In this document: positions 60,081-64,000 of the stretch, piece after piece
How the letters are laid out: every line of letters starts with the position of its first letter
Position numbering within the stretch: position 1 is the stretch's first letter
Assembly (NCBI GenBank): GCA_030647435.1
Contig: JAUSJX010000167.1
Location: 1 to 64,000 of the forward strand
DNA length: 64,000 nt
Source of the DNA: Candidatus Rokuibacteriota bacterium
Lineage (GTDB): Bacteria > Methylomirabilota > Methylomirabilia > Rokubacteriales > CSP1-6
Direction: 5' to 3'
The notes under the pieces: generated by a model
What the model saw: the letters and a program-made list of their open reading frames with translations, nothing else
The model's database searches: none
What the model was told of the DNA's origin: nothing
Made by a program: the position numbers and the translations under genes

Positions 60081-60845
60081 TTATTGGGCCATGAAGCCGC
60101 CGTCGACGATCATCTCGGCGCCCGTCATGAAGGACGACTCCTCCGACGCGAGGAACAGCGCGGCGTAGGCGATGTCCCGGGGCTGTCCGATGCGTCCCAG
60201 CGGAATGTCCGTGTTGAACTCGGCTCTGAGCTCGGGCGTGAGGTACGGAGCCTGCAGCGGGGTCTCGACGATCCCCGGGTGGATGATGTTGGAGCGGATC
60301 CGGTCCTTCGCGAACTGGATGGCCAGCGACTTGTTGAGCGAGATCAGGGCGCCCTTGGCCGCCGTGTACGCATCCTGCGCGCGCGTGAAGCCCGCCAGCG
60401 CTGAGACCGAGCCGACGAGGATGATGGATCCGCCGCCGGCCTGCTTCAGGTGAGGGATGCCGTGCTTGGTGACCCAGAAGACGCTCTTGAGGTTGATGGC
60501 CATGACGCGGTCCCACTGGGCGCCGTCGGTCTCGAGCACCGAGCGGTCCTTGTCCTTCCACAGGACACCCGCGTTGTTGTACAGGACGTGGAGCGCCCCG
60601 AAGCGCTTCACGCCTTCCTCCACCATCTTCTTCACGTCGTCTTCAACGGCAACGTCGCCGATGGCCGCCACGGCCTGGCCGCCCGCCTTCTCGACCAGCG
60701 TCACGGTCTCATCCGCGGCCGTCCTGATGATGTCGCACACGACGACGCGCGCGCCCTCTTCGGCAAAGAGGACGGCGGCCTCGCGGCCCATCCCCATCCC
60801 GGCGCCGGTGATGAGCGCGACCTTGCCCGTGAGTCTCCCCGGCAC
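60081..60845 (-). CDS. Short-chain dehydrogenase/reductase
   Basis: 254 residues, classical SDR: ITGAGMGMGREAAVLFAEEG, NNAGVLW, and catalytic ILVGSVSALAG with AYTAAKGALISLNKSLAI. In this protein the Tyr-x-x-x-Lys is YTAAK. GTG start 11 bases after the glutamine synthetase-like gene. Substrate unknown. Confidence 0.93.
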   Translation of the reverse strand: MPGRLTGKVALITGAGMGMGREAAVLFAEEGARVVVCDIIRTAADETVTLVEKAGGQAVAAIGDVAVEDDVKKMVEEGVKRFGALHVLYNNAGVLWKDKDRSVLETDGAQWDRVMAINLKSVFWVTKHGIPHLKQAGGGSIILVGSVSALAGFTRAQDAYTAAKGALISLNKSLAIQFAKDRIRSNIIHPGIVETPLQAPYLTPELRAEFNTDIPLGRIGQPRDIAYAALFLASEESSFMTGAEMIVDGGFMAQ

Positions 60846-60856
60846 GCAGATCCTCG

Positions 60857-62218
60857 CTAGATCCTCTCGAAGAGCCTGACCAGCTCCCAGTCGGTGACGG
60901 ACTGGTCGAAGGCCTGCTGCTCGAGGCGGCCGTGGTGGAGGTAGTGCTTGACGACGGTCTCGCCGAAAGCCTCGCGCGCCAGCTTCGACCGCTCGAGCTC
61001 GTCAAGGGCTTCCCGGAGCGTCTTGGGCACCTGGCGGAGCTTCGGGTCCTCGTAGGCGTTGCCGTCGTAGAGCCTGGGCGGCTTGAGCTTCTTGTCGATC
61101 CCGTGGAGACCCGCGGCGATCGTCGCGGCGAACGCGAGATACGGATTGGCGTCGGCGCCCGGGATGCGATTCTCCACGCGGAAGCTGTGCCCTTCCCCGC
61201 AGAGGCGGAAGCCGCAGGTGCGGTTGTCCCAGCCCGCCGCGATGCGCGTGGGCGCGAACGAGCCCGCCTGGTAGCGCTTGTAGGCATTGATGGTCGGCGC
61301 GTAGAAGTAGGCGAACTCGCGCGCCATCGCCATCTGCCCCGCCAGCCACTGCTGGAACAACGGCGTCCCCTGCCGCCCGCGGCCGGCGAAGAGGCTGCGC
61401 TTGCCCGAGCGGTCCCACACCGAGGAGTGGAGGTGGAAGGACGAGCCCGCGGCGCCCATGTCGTACTTCGCCATGAAGGTGACCGAGCCGCCCTGCTGCC
61501 AGGTGATCTCCTTGACGCCGTGCTTGTAGAGCACGTGGCGGTCGGCCATCTCGAGCGCGGGCGCGTAGCGGAGGTTGATCTCCTCCTGCCCCCGGCCCCA
61601 CTCGCCCTTCGAGAATTCCACCGGCACGCGCGCCTCCTCCATGCCGTTCCGGATGGCGCGCACCAGCGGCTCCTCCTTGGAGGTCTGGAGGATGTGGTAG
61701 TCCTCGAGGTAGTTGGAGACCGGCGTCAGGCCGTGGTAGCGCTTGGCCCGCGCCTCGTCGAAGGACTCGCGGAAGAGGTAGAGCTCGAGCTCCGATGCGG
61801 TCTTGACCAGCCAGCCGCGCTTGCGCGTCCGCTCGATCTGCCGCTTGAGCACCCAGCGCGGCGACTCCTCGATGGGCAGGCCCTCCTCGGTATAGACGTC
61901 ACAGAAGACCAGCGCCGTCTTGGGCAGCCACGGGATCAGGCGCCACGTCGCCAACTCCGGCACCATCTTCATGTCGCCGTAGCCACGTTCCCATGACGTG
62001 AGCGTGAAGCCCGGCAGGGGCTCCATCTCCATGTCCACCGTGAAGAGATAGATGCAGGCGTGGACGCCGTCGCCCAGAACGTGATCGAGGAAGTAGCGGC
62101 CGACGACACGCTTGCCCATGAGGCGGCCGAGCCCGTCGGGGAACACCGTCAGCACGGTGTCTACCGCGCCCTTACGAATGAGCGCCTCGAGCCCCTTCGG
62201 GTCCGCCTGGTCGGCCAC
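60857..62218 (-). CDS. Glutamine synthetase-family ligase
   Basis: 453 residues. GS fold: N-terminal beta-grasp (FPDGLGRLMGKRVVGRYFLD) and catalytic domain with GAAGSSFHLHSSVWDRSG, TINAYKRYQAGSFAPTRIAA and the substrate/ATP segment FRVENRIPGADANPYLAFAA. The divergence from GlnA and the pairing with an SDR fit a gamma-glutamyl-polyamine/amine ligase better than housekeeping glutamine synthesis, but this is an inference. GTG start with GAGGAGG five bases upstream. Confidence 0.88.
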   Translation of the reverse strand: MADQADPKGLEALIRKGAVDTVLTVFPDGLGRLMGKRVVGRYFLDHVLGDGVHACIYLFTVDMEMEPLPGFTLTSWERGYGDMKMVPELATWRLIPWLPKTALVFCDVYTEEGLPIEESPRWVLKRQIERTRKRGWLVKTASELELYLFRESFDEARAKRYHGLTPVSNYLEDYHILQTSKEEPLVRAIRNGMEEARVPVEFSKGEWGRGQEEINLRYAPALEMADRHVLYKHGVKEITWQQGGSVTFMAKYDMGAAGSSFHLHSSVWDRSGKRSLFAGRGRQGTPLFQQWLAGQMAMAREFAYFYAPTINAYKRYQAGSFAPTRIAAGWDNRTCGFRLCGEGHSFRVENRIPGADANPYLAFAATIAAGLHGIDKKLKPPRLYDGNAYEDPKLRQVPKTLREALDELERSKLAREAFGETVVKHYLHHGRLEQQAFDQSVTDWELVRLFERI

Positions 62219-62324
62219 TCTTCCTCCTCGGAGGTCTCGGGGAATCGCCGCGACTGGCGGCGGGGCGAGGCTGACGAATCTTAGCGGGGTTCGCCCTCCG
62301 AGGCAATAGGCAGCGCGGCCGGAG

Positions 62325-62448
62325 CAGGCTGTCGAGAAGGGGTCAAATGCGAGGCGGCGCCTGAAGATCGCAGGCGAGGCGTACCCCTGTACGGTGAGCC
62401 TGCGGTCGAGGGCGCCAACGAAGCAGATGGCCCCTTATCGGCGGCCTG
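62325..62448. repeat. 124-nt long-hairpin intergenic repeat, copy B
   Basis: Same length as copy A (14518-14641) and alignable without gaps, with about 19 differences. CAGGCTGTCG at the left pairs with CGGCGGCCTG at the right (allowing G-T pairs), and the inner stem is ATCGCAGG with CCTGCGGT. It sits immediately after the stop codon of the metalloprotease gene, as copy A does after livF. Confidence 0.85.
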
Positions 62449-63579
62449 CTACTGTATCGCTATGGGAACGGGCGGGATCAATAGGATAAGCAGGAACAGG
62501 CAGAAGAAGCCCACGGCGTAGCGCCCCGGGGATAGCGGTGACAGGTCGTCGAGCGGCGGCTGGTGCCGGAAGCCCATGACGAAGAAGAGCAGAAACGCCC
62601 AGACGAACCAGTTGCCCGCCCCCGTGACGGCGCCGAGCGCCAGCAGGCCGACGAAGGTCGCGATCGAGATCTGCCTGTGCCGTGCTCCGAACAACGCATA
62701 CGCGATGCGCCCGCCGTCGAGCTGGCCGACCGGGAAGAGGTTGAGCGCCGTGACGAAGAGCCCGACCCAGCCCGCGAGAGCCACCGGATGGACGAAGACG
62801 TCGTACCCGGCCGGCAGCGGTCCGAACGCGAGCCAGGTCATGAAGCGCATGAGCAGCGAGTCGCCGAACGTCACGCTCCCGCCGGACGGCACGGCCCCCA
62901 CCTTCGACCAGCCGAGGCCGATCCAGAGCGCCGGCAGCGCCACCACGAGCCCGGCCAGCGGGCCGGCGGCCGCGATGTCGAAGAGCGAGTTCTTGTCGCG
63001 CGCGGGCGAGCGCATGCGGATGATGGCGCCCAGCGTGCCGAAAAGCAACGGCGGCGGCGCGGGAATGAAATACGGCAGGCTGACGGAGGCGCCGTAGGCC
63101 CGCGCGGTGAAGTAGTGGCCGAATTCGTGGGTGCCGAGGATGGCGAGCAGGGTGAAGGCGAACGGAACGCCTTCGAGCAGCCGGCGCGGCTCCGCGAACG
63201 GGTCGAAGGCGAAGAACGCTCCCGACCCCGCCACGAGCGTGGACACCACGGTCAGCAGGAAGAGGATGATGTTGATGCGCGGGCGCGACGGCACGTCCAC
63301 GTCCACGAAGGGCAGAGCCCGCACCCAGGTCAGCCCCTGCCCCGCCTGGAGGAACGGCGTGTAGCCGAAGGGGCGGAAGCGCGCCACAAGCTCGGTCACG
63401 GCGGGCGAGGGCGGCAGGAGGAGGCGCCCGCCAAAAGCGACCGCGTGCCCCTCGCCCCTGACCTGCTCGACCGCGAGCACGCCCTCGAGCTGCGGGCCGA
63501 GCTCGGCGACTGCGAAAGCGGAGGAATCGGCGGACGCGGGGGCGGCGGCGCGGCGCCGTCCGAAGGGCCAGAAGCGCAT
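62449..63579 (-). CDS. Site-2-protease-like membrane zinc metalloprotease (M50)
   Basis: 376 residues, about seven membrane segments. The zinc site is ILGTHEFGHYFTARAYG near residue 150 (HExxH), and the second metal-ligand motif is LNLFPVGQLDGGRIAYALFG near residue 285. It cleaves substrates inside the membrane, for example anti-sigma factors or remnant peptides. The start is the ATG at 63579, 9 bases after the RNase III stop. Confidence 0.92.
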   Translation of the reverse strand: MRFWPFGRRRAAAPASADSSAFAVAELGPQLEGVLAVEQVRGEGHAVAFGGRLLLPPSPAVTELVARFRPFGYTPFLQAGQGLTWVRALPFVDVDVPSRPRINIILFLLTVVSTLVAGSGAFFAFDPFAEPRRLLEGVPFAFTLLAILGTHEFGHYFTARAYGASVSLPYFIPAPPPLLFGTLGAIIRMRSPARDKNSLFDIAAAGPLAGLVVALPALWIGLGWSKVGAVPSGGSVTFGDSLLMRFMTWLAFGPLPAGYDVFVHPVALAGWVGLFVTALNLFPVGQLDGGRIAYALFGARHRQISIATFVGLLALGAVTGAGNWFVWAFLLFFVMGFRHQPPLDDLSPLSPGRYAVGFFCLFLLILLIPPVPIAIQ

Positions 63580-63588
63580 GGACTCACG

Positions 63589-64000
63589 TTACCACAGGGC
63601 CAGGGAGGCCACCGCGCGGCGGGCCGCTTCGAGCCCGCCTTCGAGGTACACGACCGCGAGCACGGCCTCGAGCGCCGTCGCCAGCACCGATTCCTTCTCG
63701 CGCCCGCCCGTCTGCTCCTCGCCGCGGCCCAAATGCAAAACGGGACCAAGCCCGATGGTGACGGCCCAGCGGCAGAGGTTGGCGCCGGAGACGAGCTCGG
63801 CGCGCATCGGGGTCAGCACGCCCTCGGGCTCGTCGGGGAAGGCCCGCCAGAGGTGCTCGCCGACGACGAGGGCCAGCACGGCGTCGCCGAGGAAGGCCAG
63901 CCCGCCGTTGTCGCGGGTGCCGGGATGCTCGTTGGCGAAGGAGCTGTGGGTCAGGGCCTGCTGGAGCAGAAGAGCGTCGCGGAATGCGTGGCCGAGGCGG
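63589..64000 (-). CDS. RNase III catalytic-domain protein without dsRBD (5' end outside window)
   Basis: 137 codons of the C-terminal part are visible. RNase III domain: LLLQQALTHSSFANEHPGTR, GLAFLGDAVLALVVGEHLWR and LATALEAVLAVVYLEGG, then a stop directly after the domain, so the usual double-stranded-RNA-binding domain is absent. Two acidic residues of the canonical NERLEFLGD box are replaced (NGGLAFLGD), and the Asp of the LAD-x-x-EA box is Thr. The Asp of GDA and Glu of LEA remain, as in mini-RNase III enzymes. It overlaps no other gene and precedes the M50 protease by 9 bases. Confidence 0.88.
   Translation of the reverse strand, partial: RLGHAFRDALLLQQALTHSSFANEHPGTRDNGGLAFLGDAVLALVVGEHLWRAFPDEPEGVLTPMRAELVSGANLCRWAVTIGLGPVLHLGRGEEQTGGREKESVLATALEAVLAVVYLEGGLEAARRAVASLALW

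Overview
The window is GC-rich, bacterial, and almost completely coding. All but two of about 50 genes lie on the minus strand, with many 1-10 nt gaps and ATGA/GTGA 4-base overlaps, so long operons are likely. The gene content is acyl-CoA metabolism with electron-transferring flavoprotein, a Liv-type ABC transporter, very large GAF-domain hybrid kinases, two Fe3+/aminoethylphosphonate-type ABC transporters and a type III restriction system. This suggests an environmental metabolic generalist such as Candidatus Rokubacteria/Methylomirabilota or a deltaproteobacterium-like lineage. That placement is an inference: there is no rRNA, tRNA or core phylogenetic marker here.

Region by region (minus strand unless stated). 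0-7 kb: GntR regulator, etfB, etfA, acyl-CoA dehydrogenase, methylmalonyl-CoA-mutase-type large subunit, branched-chain aminotransferase and HIT protein, which reads as a branched-chain amino acid/acyl-CoA degradation operon. 7-14.4 kb: trpD translationally coupled to a 2064-residue membrane kinase with eight GAF domains. 14.6-20.5 kb: livKHMGF with an internally deleted acyl-CoA dehydrogenase and a 3-hydroxyacyl-CoA dehydrogenase. 20.5-28.8 kb: rhodanese, enoyl-CoA hydratase, a HAD hydrolase and apt, in which the HAD gene is broken into N- and C-terminal pieces flanking a 5.2 kb kinase-regulator-kinase block. 28.8-44 kb: a ferric/AEP-type ABC transporter interleaved with an MFS exporter, STAS and RsbW-like partner-switch proteins, a PAS hybrid kinase, a REC-PP2C phosphatase, a solute-binding protein and a six-GAF hybrid kinase. 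This stretch also holds a probable selenoprotein: an AhpD-like gene with in-frame TGA exactly at the second Cys of its CxxC, followed by a bacterial SECIS-like hairpin. 44-48.7 kb: methyltransferase, HAD phosphatase, small proteins, the two plus-strand genes (Nudix; secreted DUF2059-like) and an SDR. 48.7-54.2 kb: a type III R-M operon in which a nucleotidyltransferase (MNT) domain is fused to the C-terminus of Res and a HEPN gene sits between res and mod. 54.2-64 kb: an AEP-type ABC operon with recQ embedded in it, an SDR, a glutamine synthetase-like enzyme, a site-2-protease-like membrane metalloprotease and a dsRBD-less RNase III (cut by the window end).

The main candidates for undescribed biology are the Res-MNT/HEPN/Mod arrangement, the CxxU protein, and a 124-nt intergenic hairpin repeat. 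The repeat occurs twice, each time directly after a stop codon, and its two copies differ by compensatory base-pair changes. No CRISPR array, insertion sequence, rRNA or tRNA was seen.
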